A DNA stretch of 64,000 nucleotides from assembly GCA_025403435.1 (NCBI GenBank), contig CM046345.1, positions 6,712,179 through 6,776,178 on the forward strand. Reading direction: 5' to 3'. Every line of letters begins with the position of its first letter. The stretch's first letter is position 1. The notes under the pieces were generated by a model, which worked only from the letters and a program-made list of their open reading frames with translations, did no database searches and was not told where the DNA came from. The DNA comes from Artocarpus heterophyllus. Its lineage: Eukaryota > Streptophyta > Magnoliopsida > Rosales > Moraceae. A program made the position numbers and the translations under genes. Shown here piece after piece: positions 50,560-62,934 of this stretch.

Positions 50560-53319
50560 TTAAGAGCCAGCTGGCTTCAAAGTGTTTGCAATGTCAATAA
50601 CAAAACGGTATCTTACGTCTGCTTTAAGAAGTCTCTCCATTGCAGTGTTCACATAATCCATTGGAATAACTTCAATATCAGCTCTTATGTTGTGTTTTGC
50701 TGCAAAATCAATCATTTCCTGAGTTTCCTTCATCCCACCAATGCAACTTCCTCCCACTATCTTCCTTCCTGCATGTTTTTCCAGTCAAAATTCATTTAAG
50801 TTTTAAATTTAAGACATGTAGTGAATTCTTTTTTTGAAGAATTAAATTTGGTAGATGGTTTTATTAAGTTTAGCATACGTTTTCTTTTGATGTAATTATA
50901 TTGTGATTTAGTGTTCTAAAACATGTGGTATGGATACAGGAATACACTACTGTAGCAGAAGTATAAATTTTTACTATGTACATACCCATTAACAAAGGAA
51001 AAACTGGAAGCTCAAGTGGTTTCTCAGGAGCACCAACCATGACCAACTTTCCATGGGGCTTGAGCAAACCAATCAGTGGCGCAAGAGGATGCAGTGCGGA
51101 AACTGTGTCAATGATACCATCTATTGTGGCCACTGCAGCCTAGAAAAATCAAAACAAATATAAACAAACGATCAGTCATCATTTTAATCAAACACACAGA
51201 ATTACTATTGCATTCAAAGCGATTAAGGGTTCGTTTGTCTAGCAGTTTTGGAATAGTTTAGTTTAAAACTATATGGTTTAAACTGTGAGTTCTAAACCTT
51301 GTTGTTTAAATGATGGTTTTGAATTGGGGCTTGGAATATAAAAGTTTAAAATGACAATAATGGTTTAAAATGAAAACTGACATTTGAAAAATTATGGTTT
51401 ATGAAATAAGACAACAATGAGAATAGTATAAATGCAAAAAATGGCTCAAAACCACCTTAACTAAAGGAAGAGGCAAAGTTTGAATTTAGGTGTTTAGACC
51501 GGTTTAAAATTATCTTCATGGTTTAACATAGTCTTGGTTATTATTCTACCAAATGTTACTTTAAAACGTGTCCATAGTTTGAAATTGCTTCTATAGTTTA
51601 GAACCTACGCACCAAACGAAATGTAATTAATTAATATTATGTAGTCACCTGCATTTCATCTTGGTCACGGCTGACCAAAAATGAATCAGCACCAAGATGT
51701 TCAATAGCTTCCTTCTTCTTGTTAGGAGAGGTACTAATCACAGTGACCTTAAGCCCCATAGCCTTGGCAAATTTCACCGCCACGTGGCCAAGCCCACCTA
51801 GGCCAACTATGCCAACATGAAGACCAGGCTTGTCTAGTCCAAAATACTTCAAGGGGCTATAAACTGTGATTCCAGCGCACAGAAGAGGGGCTCCAGCATC
51901 AAGAGGTAGGTTGTCGGGAATGCGCACAATGAAGTGCTCATCGGCAACCATCACGTCAGAGTAGCCTCCATAGGTGGTGGTGCCGTCATAGTAGGTGGCG
52001 CCATAGGTGAGTATCAACTTGGAGCAGTAATTCTCGAGGTCATTGGCACAGCTTTCACAGGAGCGACAAGCTCCCACCATACAACCCACACCAACTTTGT
52101 CGCCTACTTTGAACTTTTGCACTTTGCTTCCCACCTCTGTCACTATGCCAACAATTTCATGCCTGCATTAATATATAAAAATTTAATAAAGTTCTTGCCA
52201 TTTAAACTTATGATAAAAAATGTGTGATACTAAGATTATTAGAAAATTGAAAATGACTAGTTTTTCTTTTTGTATATAAAATCCTAGTTCTAATGTTCTT
52301 TGAAAAATATTAATTTGTATTGATATCTTTTTAATATCGTATAATTTATATTGATATCTTATTAATCTCGTAAGATTCTCCTCTAAGATGAAATTGAATT
52401 AGAAAGTGTCATAATATTTGTTACGGCAACAACCGATGGATTACTTTTAATGTAAATTTCATATTATCATAATTGGAATCAAAGGGTTTTCTATTATAAC
52501 AAGGGATTGTAATTAGAAGATTTATTCTTACAAACCTAGATAGGTCAAACTCAAAAACAATAAATTCCTACACTACTTAGGAAACGGGGTCTTCCAAATT
52601 CTATAAAAATGGAGTTCCACTGATCAGTATTGTCAAGTTTATGAGGTTCTTAATGCATGCGTTATCCATTATACAGAGATCTAAAGGGAGCAGTGGTGAA
52701 GCCAAGGAAAAAAATTCAAAAGGGCGTAAACTAACTTGAAGTTAGAATTTAGACAACAATAGAAACTTTTTTGAAAGATATTGTGAAAACTTTAATGAAA
52801 AATTTTCAAGGGCCAATAGTTCCTCGCCGCCACAACAAATATAATAAAAATATGCATCTTTGACATTAAACAATTTTACAAAAATATTAAATCATGAATC
52901 TTGATGGATCTAACTGATATTAATCAAAATAAATTAAATAAAAGACAAAGAAAAATAGATCATACCCAGGAACGAGAGGATAGGTAGAATTGCCCAATTC
53001 ATTCTTAACCATGTGAAGATCCGTGTGACATAGCCCGCAATACAACACTTTAAACCTTACATCTTTCTCTTCAGTTTCCCTACAACCAAACAGTTACACA
53101 AAAAAAGAAATTTAGATTTACAACCTGATAAATTATCCTTCAAAAATCTGAAATGGAAAAAAAAAAACGAAAAAAAAAATTCATGAAAATTAGAAGGGAA
53201 AAGAAAAATATGTATAAGAACCTTCTAGAGAAATGGAAAGGAGAAAGAAGACCAGAAGAATCTTGAGCTGCCCATCCAAAGGCTTTCTTGGGGTGCTGTT
53301 TTTCGTAACACTTGGCCAT
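50560..53319 (-). CDS. Cinnamyl-alcohol / mannitol dehydrogenase-like, intact
   Basis: Five exons (53222-53319, 52966-53079, 51649-52162, 50986-51139, 50560-50768) join with GT..AG introns into 362 residues, the usual length. It is a zinc-dependent medium-chain alcohol dehydrogenase. Catalytic zinc ligands are Cys47, His72 (in GHE) and Cys166. The structural zinc has Cys103, 106, 109 and 117. GLGGLG (191-196) binds NADP(H), and STS (214-216) suits the phosphate. The usual reaction is reversible reduction of cinnamaldehydes or related aldehydes in the cytosol. The Trp normally near position 119 of lignin CADs is absent (the segment is CSKLILTYG), so this is likelier an ELI3/CAD6-like member acting in defence or specialised metabolism. 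The P450 copies on either side fit such a role but do not prove it. Confidence 0.93.
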
Positions 53320-53436
53320 TTTGTTGGATGATATTACTAACAATTGAAAAACCAAAGAAACTAATAATGAGAGATCTCGGGAGAGACTTCACTTTACAAA
53401 TATGAAGTACTGCATGGCCACTTACGGAATGTGTGT

Positions 53437-53447
53437 TGTATATATAT
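53437..53447 (-). promoter_or_regulatory. TATA box of the dehydrogenase
   Basis: Minus-strand CATATATATAC lies about 120 bp upstream of the ATG at 53319. It is the best TATA candidate in the upstream region. Confidence 0.5.
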
Positions 53448-53654
53448 GGTGAAGACGTAAGGTGTCTTGGTGAATGTGAACTATAAACTATATCTGTATA
53501 TATGCTGACGTATTGGCTGAGCAAATCAAAGAGGGACAACGAAATAACAAATACGGGGTTGTTATACTGGTGACGTGTCGGCTGAAGCCTAAACAATTTA
53601 AGTAGGAAAAAAGGCACTTCAATTTAGCCAATTCGGGCTCTAACCGTATTAACA

Positions 53655-53715
53655 ACAAAATGGGGCCCACCCGTGGAGTCCACGTGTGTCCTATAGGTGG
53701 GCCTCACCATTTTGT
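53655..53715. repeat. Inverted repeat with a CACGTG box upstream of the dehydrogenase
   Basis: ACAAAATGGGGCCCACC (from 53655) pairs with GGTGGGCCTCACCATTTTGT (to 53715), allowing a small bulge. A G-box core CACGTG (53681-53686) lies in the loop. The unit lies about 340-400 bp upstream of the ATG. It may be a regulatory site or a tiny MITE. Confidence 0.5.
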
Positions 53716-56700
53716 CTCTGGTGTGGGTTGGAACCTGCCGGGCTGTTAAGCATTTTCACATGTGAAAACATCACATCATATATTTTTATATATGCTTCTT
53801 CCTTTTGTCCATGGAAAGACAAGTGTGTGCAAATGTACACAAATATATGATGTGTATGTATATGAAGAAACTTTTAGTGGTTATGAACATCATTCTTCCC
53901 TTTGTCCATGTTAGTGGTTATATTTTCATATACCAATCAACGATGTAAGTGCATATTTTAGTTACTTTGATTATATAGTATTTTATATATATAGCCGACC
54001 GAGCAACCGATTAACTTTAAATATTAATAAAAAAATTTGTTTTTTTGGGGAAAATATTAGTTTTTCATTTAAAAAATAAAAGATTAGTTTTTTCTTTTAA
54101 TCCTCTAGTAATTAATATAGGAAAGTCAACAGTTAATAAAACCATATAACCAAACTCTGAGAAATGGAATAGAAGCAAAAGGAAGATATTTGATTGTTTT
54201 GAGATATTTGATCTATAACGAAGATATTGGACTCTAAGAGTGTTCAAACGATTGTTCTTAACATTATTTATTTATTTTTTTAGGGAAAAGGTTGTTGTTT
54301 ATTAATCAAGCAATCGACAACAAAATCAAGAGCTACAGCGTTCATAATGCACTCAAGCATTTCATTTGACAATGTATGAAAAATGTAGATAGTGTTTGAA
54401 AATCAAATTGAAACTTGAATTAAAACTAAAATATTGTAGCATGTAAGAGCTTTATATTGTAACAGTTTAAATTTACTAGTTTCAACTAATGTTGCCAAAC
54501 AAAATCGCAATTGCCCAAATTCTTTATGATTTAATTGGAATGTAAGACAAATTTAGTAAAAGCCCTAGCTTTTGAGGTAAAGCCTTACATGTATAACATA
54601 CAGTCCAATTTCAAAAAAGAAACGCTGACAAGAAAGCAAATTAAGTAGTTCATAAGAATGAAATGGTGCAAGTTTTTCCATGAGGACAATGCTAATAAGA
54701 CTGGTATTTCAGTAAACGAAAAAAAAAATGACGAATCACAAAATCATTTAGCGATTTCATAATTCATACAACTTTTTTTTTAAAAAAAAAAGGTTCGAAA
54801 ATTGTCTGATCGTATTTTTCAGAGGTGCAAGGATATTCACACCTAAGTCTTAAAAAATAAATAAATAAAATAAAATAAAAGAGGACGAAGAAAGAAAAAG
54901 AAAGATATGGGGATGTATAAGAAAGTAGTTGTTAACAGTTAAATTTTGTCTAACAAATACTAAACTCACTATTTCCTCACTATGTAACAACTTACGTGTT
55001 ATGAACATCTAATGGGAACAAAAGTAAATAGAATGCACTTACACGCAAATTTAGGCTTGTTTAGAATGACTTATTTTAAGCTTGTTTTGACTTATTCTAT
55101 TCAAAAGCTACTTATAAGCTCGTTTAGATAACTTATAGAAAAATGCTTACGGTTTTTATAAGCACTTATTGAATAGCCAAGTCAAAGGTGCTTATAAAAA
55201 AAGCACATATGAAAAGCTTTTTTATCTACACTTTTAACTTTGTATTTAAAAATAAAAAATTAAGAATGCTATCCATATCCTTGAATTATGCTACTTTGTA
55301 TATCAATAAGAGCTTTTGTCTAATTTAACCAAACAGGTTCGAAAGCTATTTTGAAATCAAAAAATACTTTTCCATGAATCATCTAAACGCTAATTAAAAA
55401 GTTGTAGCTTCTGCTTCTCTTCTTTTATTACTTTAAACTAAAAGCATAAGCTATCCTAAACAGATCCTTAAAGTGGGCCATTTTAATTGGAGGCCCACAT
55501 CCTAGGGCTTATTGCAAGAAGGGATGATTTCACAATGCAGAGAGAGAGATAGAGGTTTACAAGAGAGCACGAAAGCTAATATCAAGAAAGAGGATAATAT
55601 ATATTATACCATACTTTTAAAAGTTGTGTTTATTTACGTTACGTTCAAAAAGTTTATGCTACACTATTATTATTATTATATGTTAAATTGTAGCACAAAT
55701 AACATATATAGAATTTATAAAAAATAAAATTTTAAAAGATGACATTTATGAAAATTCACCCATCGAAAATTGGACTTAGATCTTCCTAGTGGATTGTTAT
55801 TGGACTTGGGTGTTCCTTGTGGATCGTTAGTCCTCTATTTATAGCCCTTTGGTGAAAAGTACAAATTTTGAATTTGATGAACGATTCTCTCCAATTTTCC
55901 ATTCTCGTGGTTCCTTATCTTATCACTGTATGCTCGTTGGCCTCCCGGTTTGCTTAAATCAAATAAGAAACCTGCTAAGATATCAATTCCATGATCTCTA
56001 GATTTTACATTAGCACGCAGTTTATCCAATGACTGGAATCTTAATTAATTCCACGCATTTTGATTTAAACAATAGTTTTCTAACTAAATTAAGCCAAGAG
56101 ACCAAGAGGGAAAAAATATCATAATTTTTTTAGATCAACGATGCTCTTATTTATGATAATGTCAAAGCAAATCCCCGATGATGCCGTGAATTAAAAAAAA
56201 AAAAAATCAAAAGTGGCATTTGAGAACTTTGTTTAAAGAACAAAATTATCGTTCAAACTAAATTAACTTATTAGAATTTGATTTTTAAACTAAAGACTTT
56301 TTTAGGGTTGTAGCTCCAAACCATACAATCCAACCCCAAACAATACTATAAAGCTCTCACAAAATTTTGTCACAATACGTAGTTAAAACTACAAAATTTT
56401 AACTTTTTTTTCCTCAAACATCACATAATATTGATTCAAACTCTTAGTTTGAAATGCTTCTCTTACCACCATCCTTGTGGTTTCTAACACCGTGATTGCA
56501 GCGTAATCAGCAATTAAAGATAAAAGGTCATTCTGAGTCAAAATGTTTCAAATAGACAAACAAGAAAAGCAAACACTAGAAGACAAAAAGAGCCAACTAA
56601 TCCCAGATTGTGCCCAAAAGATTCTCTGCAGCGTGCTACAAGAACCTCTGGAATAAACAAAACCTCAACGGCGAAAAAAACACAACTGCACTGAAACAAC

Positions 56701-58117
56701 GCCAAACAGTATAAAGTCAAAGTAGTTTGCCTAGACTTTCTGCTAACCGTAAAACAAAGTGGTCCATCTTTAAAAAATATATATATGATCCAATATTTAA
56801 TTTCAATATTTAATAATGAAATGAAGATGATGAGAACACTCGTCCAATTTAAATAAAATAAGGCGACGCAATCCTTACAACAGGCGGCACAATCCTTCTT
56901 AAAATAAGGCGGCGCAATCCTTACAACTTAAAATAAGGCGGCGCAATCCTTAAATTACTTAAGTAAGGTGGCGCAAACCTTACATTTCCCACAATTAATA
57001 ATGAAATGGAGATGGGGATCCAAGCACGAAGCTATCGACGTCAGTGGAAATGTCAGTATATAGGTTTAGCAAAAATATTGGTGCAAAGTGAGTAAAATAC
57101 AAAAATTCATTTTCAAAAAAAAAAATAAATTAAAATTTAAAATACTCTAAAATAGTTAAATTTTATATGGATTAGATGAAATCTTACCCAATATATTAAT
57201 TGTATGATAATTATATAATACATGGTGAGAAAGTGATCAAGGTATAATAAATAATAAACATAAATAGTTCATAAATTAAGTAAAATAGTTGTCAACTTCA
57301 TACTGATACCTAACATCTATAGTTTCGTATAAAATGAGAAAATATCAATATTAAAAAAGTTTTTACGAGATTCAAAAGTATTTAAAATACCTTTTTAGTT
57401 TAAACAACATCAATATCAAGACATGAAGTTTGAATAGTTTTTTATATAATTTTTTACATGCCATACACGTGTATCTTGATATTTTGCCAATTTTCTATAT
57501 AATTTTCATAAAACATGAATTTTACATTTAAGTAAATTAAAACAAATATAAAGCAACGTTATTTTACTGATATTTTGTGAAATTTCTATATATTTTTTCA
57601 TTTAACACTACACTTTTTACAAAAGTTAATTACGGATACATAGAAATTTCTAAAACATTCGGCAGAAAAAAAATACTACACTTTTATCTTTATTTCAATA
57701 CTTTTAAAATACATAAATTTTTTTGGAAATATCCGTGGAAATTTTGATTTTTTATACCTTGTATCCAACTTAGAATAAGGCGGCATGATCCTTAATTACG
57801 TTGCATACAATTGATAAAGAAATGAAGATGATAATGTATCCAACTTAAAAATAAGGTTGCGTGTAACTTACGTTACCTGCATATATTGGCGTTAATGTTG
57901 ATGTGAAAAGAACATTATAAATGTTAATGTGGGAATTTTCTTATAATTAATCATTTTTTATCTGAATATATAATCGTATTTGGGTCCCACGAAAAACTGA
58001 ATTCCATGCCGTTGACTCAACTCCTAACTAGTCGATTTAAGAGGAAAAGTATCATCAACCAAGCACTTGAAATTTGTTAAGATACCTTTTAATATTCTTG
58101 TGAAAATATTCAGAACT
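53716..58117. other. Intergenic, with a GGCGGCGCAATCC repeat cluster
   Basis: No gene is supported. A weak MITE core occurs near 54432, poly-A/T runs near 54780, and the repeat cluster is listed separately. From about 58040 the sequence matches the promoter region of the P450 at 47173 (for example AAGCACTTGAAATTTG). Confidence 0.45.
56851..56983. repeat. Direct repeats around AAATAAGGCGGCGCAATCCTTA
   Basis: About five units of 25-35 bp with the core AGGCGGCGCAATCCTTA stand in a row, and two decayed copies recur at 57762-57800 and 57841-57872 together with a shared AAATGAAGATGATGA-like stretch. The GC-rich core stands out in very AT-rich DNA. Function is unknown. Confidence 0.75.
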
Positions 58118-58460
58118 AGTAAGATTGTTGCTTTTGTTCCAAGAATGATAGCGAGAGCTTTATCAACATTCTTCAACTTTGTTCAATCCCATCATCTTTT
58201 CTCTTCTTCTCATCTTCTTCTCCTTTTATGTGTCTAGGTTTCTTACATGCTTTTTTGACAAGGAGTGATTTTAACCACTACTGAACAATGTAAAACTCTC
58301 ACATGCTACAATAAAAACAATTTTAACCAATAGTTCTTACCACTATTTCAAACACCCTATTAGAGGTCCAAAGCACAATTTTTCTCCATCTCCTACCGGG
58401 TTGCCAATAATTGGAAACCTTCTCGGGTTGCAATAATTGGAAACCTACCGGGTTGCAAAT
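58118..58460 (+). pseudogene. P450 N-terminal scrap of the MDPLK subtype
   Basis: The piece from 58130 to about 58245 reads LLFQE, two stops where relatives have WW, then TLFNPIIFSLLLIFFSFY, the anchor seen in the genes at 47173 and 61128. A MITE-like insertion (about 58250-58360, with the CTCTCACATGCTACA core) follows. The hinge then resumes as RGPKHNFSPSPTGLPIIGNL (about 58362-58421). A unit of about 26 bp around GGGTTGCAATAATTGGAAAC is then repeated twice, and the P450 ends. The start codon is gone. It is the third copy of this subtype. Confidence 0.85.
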
Positions 58461-59343
58461 TTTCCTCCATACAAAACTATAACAAAGTACAACCTAAAAC
58501 AAACGATATTATTTGACAAATAGTTAAAAATTAATAACAAAATAAATCTAATTAATAAGCTAAAACAGACCACATAACAAAATAAATCTAAATTAATTAG
58601 CTAAAACAAACCACATAACAAAAATATGAACCAATTAATATAGTTAAATTCTCAAAAATAACATAACAAATAATAAAAAGGGCAGAACCCGAAAACTATA
58701 ACGTTATGGAACTAAACGAAAACATTCTAAAAACTTTCCTTAAAAAATTAAAAACTGCATAAAACTAATTAATGACGTGGAATATAAGCACTGACGTATC
58801 TACGTATAGAGACCAGCTGAGAAAATGAAAAATCAAAACTATACATGTAATTCTGCTCGCTCATTCAATAGTTTCTAAAAAGGATCTGCTCTAAGAGTAG
58901 TAGTACTGGGTTTGTCTTGGGCTTTTGTAATTTCATAAAAAAGAGTTTTGGGCTTCTCGAACAATGGACAACTTCAAGAACCGTTTATTTAAGAGGAATT
59001 TTTATAAATCTCATATGTGAAGATTTACTTTTTATAAATATATTACGTATATTTACTTATAGTATAATTTAATATATAAAATAAATAATAATATAACATA
59101 AATTTTTTTAAATATAACATACATAAAAAATAACTTTTAAAAATACAGCCTAATATATAATTTTTTCTTTTTTTATATGGTGAAATGTCAAACATTTTTG
59201 TTTGTGTTTTTTATACAACTTTTTTGTTTGTATTAATTAGACTATTATTGTAGTTTATTATTATTTTTTATTTAGATCTCAATTTTTTATAATTTCTTTC
59301 AGTTGATTTGAAGTTTCAAATATAGAGAATGACCCACCCTCTT

Positions 59344-59376
<33 letters not shown>

Positions 59377-61127
59377 TCTTAAGTTCTTTCTCTTTTTTTT
59401 ATTATTTATTTGTTCCCTTTTTTCTTCTTTTTTTAAAACTATAATATTGTTTTGGAATATAAATAATGGAGCTAGAGGGAGAGACCATTTTCTTCCATGT
59501 ATGTTGTGAAAAATTTAAGAGGTCACGGGAGATAATTAGCAATTTATTTGTTTAAAAAAGACTCTTTTAATTGTACTATTGATAATAATATTGTTATACA
59601 ACAATTTCTACGCATTAAAACCCTTCGAGGAAATTACAATGGTGCCGCTTGTGAAATAATTTTTCGTTCTTTTTTATTATTTTAGTTTTGTAAATTTTGT
59701 TTTTATTTGTACCCCACTTACATCAAATCCTAATTCCGTCACTGAATATAAGAACGATGGAAACTAAGGGATAACAAAATAACAAAATAGAGTGTGTTTG
59801 GTAATGCAGAGTTTTATACTATAATATACTTTTACTTTACACTATAATATATAAAAAGCTTTTGGAAATATATAACTAGGACGACAAACATTTTAAAATA
59901 CAGACAAAAGGCAATGCAAAACCCACAACAAGCTAATAAACAAAAATTTATATCAAACTAGGGGAAAAGTCAATTGAAAAAAGTCAACGAGTGCTTCACA
60001 CACTTTCTTCTTTACTTAAAAAAACGACTCTCTTACATCTTCATTTATTAGAAGAAATAACCCATTGGTAAATCACAATCAATCCCACCTCCAAACCTTA
60101 TTCGGTGTTTAGGAATTGATTTGAATCAAGAGTATTTTCAAATTCTAATACAATGTTAAATTGATGATTAAATTTGACATTTAAGGGTAAAAAAATATTT
60201 TTAATATAATGTCATATTTAATGCTAAATTTGAAATATGTTAAAGTTACTACCAAGCTCAGCATATAGAAAATTTGACATTTGATTTCTGTCGGTTGATA
60301 GATTAACTTTTTTTCTTTAATAATTATAATATTCACACTTTTTAATTATTAAAATATTAAAAGTTCACTTTCACAAGTTTCAAGCTTTAATAATTATGAC
60401 AAAAGACAAATATGACATTTTAAATAGCAATATATATTGGAACGCAAAAGAAAATAATGCATTAAATATGTTATTTTCACAATTTTTGATGACAAATATA
60501 ACATTGATATTGACATTTACGTTGAAGATGGTCTACTAATATAAAGCTCTCACTTGCTACAATATAAAGCAAAAAAAAACTATAGTATAAAGCTCTCATA
60601 TGCTATAATATTTTAACCAATTTTTTCAATTCAAAGCGACAATTTGTCGAGCACCTTATTAGTCTCAGTAATAGTATAATCTCAAGATTTAAAAAATAAA
60701 ACTTTTGTAGGGGAGATCTTTCATATTTTTCGAGTGTTTGGAAGAATAGTTTTATTATTTGAATTATAAACAGTATAAAATTCTTACATACTATAGTATA
60801 AAACTCTCACATGTTATAATTTTCAAATACAAATTGATAGTTTAAAAAATTACTTTTTCAAACACCATGCATAACTTGCCCTTCCATCGACGAAACCCAC
60901 ATGCATAGCAGTCAAACAACTCATCGCCCTTCAATTAGGCTGAAGTTTCCGTATACTTCTCACTTTGCTGGCATGGTTGGCATCATCTATATCTTGATAA
61001 ATATTTAAAGCACCTGGATATCATGTAATATTATCTTTCGCTTTAAATATATCTTTTTCAAAATTTAGACTTGACTTTATGAGTTGCTTACTCTTTCAAT
61101 CTTGTGCTTCTATAGCCTGGGAATATT
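58461..61127. other. Intergenic, with MITE scraps
   Basis: No gene is supported. An AT microsatellite lies at about 59346-59375. Paired copies of the CTCTCACATGCTA-like MITE core occur near 60540-60610 and 60770-60825. The last 100 bp or so are P450 promoter side. Confidence 0.45.
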
Positions 61128-62045
61128 ATGGATCCATTGAAAAGTTTTCTTTTATTGTTCAAAGAATGGTGGCAAGAGCTTCGTCAAAACTCTCCAACTT
61201 TGTTCAATCCTATCATCTTTTCTCTTCTTCTCATCTTCTTTTCCTTTTATGTGTTTAAGCTCATTAGAGGTCCAAAGCTCAATCCTCCCCCATCTCCAAC
61301 AAGGCTGCCACTAATCGGAAACCTTCACCAACTGGGCAAAGACCTACACCGATCTCTCCGAGAACTCTCCGAAAAGTATGGCCCTATAATGCTAGTGCAT
61401 TTTTGCAATGCTCCTACACTTGTAGTTTCCTCTCAAGAGTTGTCAAAGGAGACCGAATCAAGGCCACCCACACTCTCTTCTACGAAAGCACCGATGTAGC
61501 ATTTTCTCCATACAGCCAGTACTGGAGAGAAACGAAGAAGATCTGTGTTCTTGAACTCTTTAGCCCGAAAAGACTGCAAGCCTTACGGTACGTGAGGGAA
61601 GAACAGGCCGCAGAGATGATCGAGAATGTTTGCCTGCATTGTCGCCAAGATGGTGCGGTGCTGTAATTGATCTGAGTAAGATGTTTGTCAACATAGCAAG
61701 CAACATAGTTTCAAGATCTGCACTTGGTTGGATTTATGCGAGGGATGACAGTAGCAAGAGCTTTGGAGATTTAGCAAGGCAATGGAACTAATTGGAACAT
61801 CTAACTTTGAAGACTTTGTTCCTTGCTTGGGATGGATTGATGTTCTTACAGGATTCAATGCAAGAGTGAAAAGGACAGCCAAAGAATTTCATGTTCTGCT
61901 TGATCAAGTAATTGAAGAACATCGGCAGAAATTTCATGGTGACCAATCTGATAAGAAAGATCTTGTGAATCTTCTTCTCCATCTTTAGAGAAATGGCCAG
62001 CTTGAAATCAATCGTACAAAAGAAAACCTCAAAGCAATTCTACTA
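61128..62045 (+). pseudogene. P450 of the MDPLK subtype, first exon only in view
   Basis: It opens MDPLK with membrane anchor and [12 protein letters not shown] deletion of about 28 bases after ELSKE shifts the frame near 61455, and further shifts fall near 61660 and 61780. A TAG stands near 61986, where relatives have Gln after DL. It runs to KAILL, where the intron donor is GC (62046-62047) instead of the GT seen in its sister at 47173. A copia element begins 64 bp into the intron. The second exon is not in the window and probably lies beyond the right edge or was lost. Confidence 0.9.
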
Positions 62046-62109
62046 GCACCCTTTACTCTCTTATCTCTGTTACAAATGCTCAAATAGATATTTCTTTAAA
62101 AGGTATAAA

Positions 62110-62576
62110 TGTTGGATCAAAATCCAATATATATGGGCTAATATATTAAATAAATGTGAATTAAAGGCTATCAATAAGGTTGCCCAATTAAAAGTGATCA
62201 ATTTGGGTTTTAGGCTTTTAATGCATCATTAAGTGTGAGCCTCCTATGTGTAGAGACTAAAAATATAATTACTAATTTTATGATGGGCTAAATTAGTAAT
62301 TAAGGTAATTGCTAGGGTTTAACAATTATATAAAGGGGTTGTGGTCCCCAAGTCAATATGTACATTATTTTTCCGTTACCCATCTACAGAGAGATTACAG
62401 ATCATTCTAAAAAGGAGGATTTACGTACCAGACTTGGAAGATCCTCAACCAAAAGACTCAAGAATCACATTCAATCAATGGATTCAGGTTAGCTTTCGCT
62501 TCTTATTAATGTTCTTGATGATTAGACATGAACGATCCTAGATGATGATGGTTTTCATCATAATTTTATTCTAACA
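62110..62576 (+). repeat. 5' LTR of the copia-like element
   Basis: The 467 bp unit starts TGTTGGATC and ends ATTCTAACA, so TG..CA, directly followed by the primer site. A TATATAAA box (62327-62334) can serve as its promoter. Confidence 0.8.
62327..62334 (+). promoter_or_regulatory. TATA box in the copia LTR
   Basis: TATATAAA followed by GGGG, about 250 bp before the LTR end, is the expected position for the element's promoter. Confidence 0.6.
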
Positions 62577-62578
62577 AG

Positions 62579-62592
62579 TGGTATCTAGAGCC
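62579..62592 (+). other. Primer binding site of the copia-like element
   Basis: TGGTATCTAGAGCC, two bases after the LTR, is complementary to the 3' end of initiator tRNA-Met apart from one mismatch. It confirms the LTR boundary. Confidence 0.8.
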
Positions 62593-62934
62593 TCTTTATG
62601 TTGAATAATTGAGAATCAATAATTTTTTATAAATGTGATTCTCATTAAAATTCTCAAATTTAACAATCTATAGTTTTTTTTTAAATTGTTGAATTTGAGA
62701 ACAATTGATTGAAGAAATTTTCTGTTTTGATTGTTTGAACTCCCTTATACGGCACGATTGCCGAAAAGAAAATCCAATTAATTTTTCTGCTTTCGTTCGG
62801 TCTCTTTTCTGAATGCTTGATTGAAGAAATTCTCTTTTCTGAATGTTGCCGAGAAAAGGGAAAAGAATATAAAGTAAAATAAAATCGTTATGTAATGTTT
62901 GAATACATTAAGATTTTGTTGGGTTTTCTGGTTC

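Noticed and set aside
55512..56029. Short open frames on both strands
   Set aside because: No domain, no start context and no conserved pattern can be seen.
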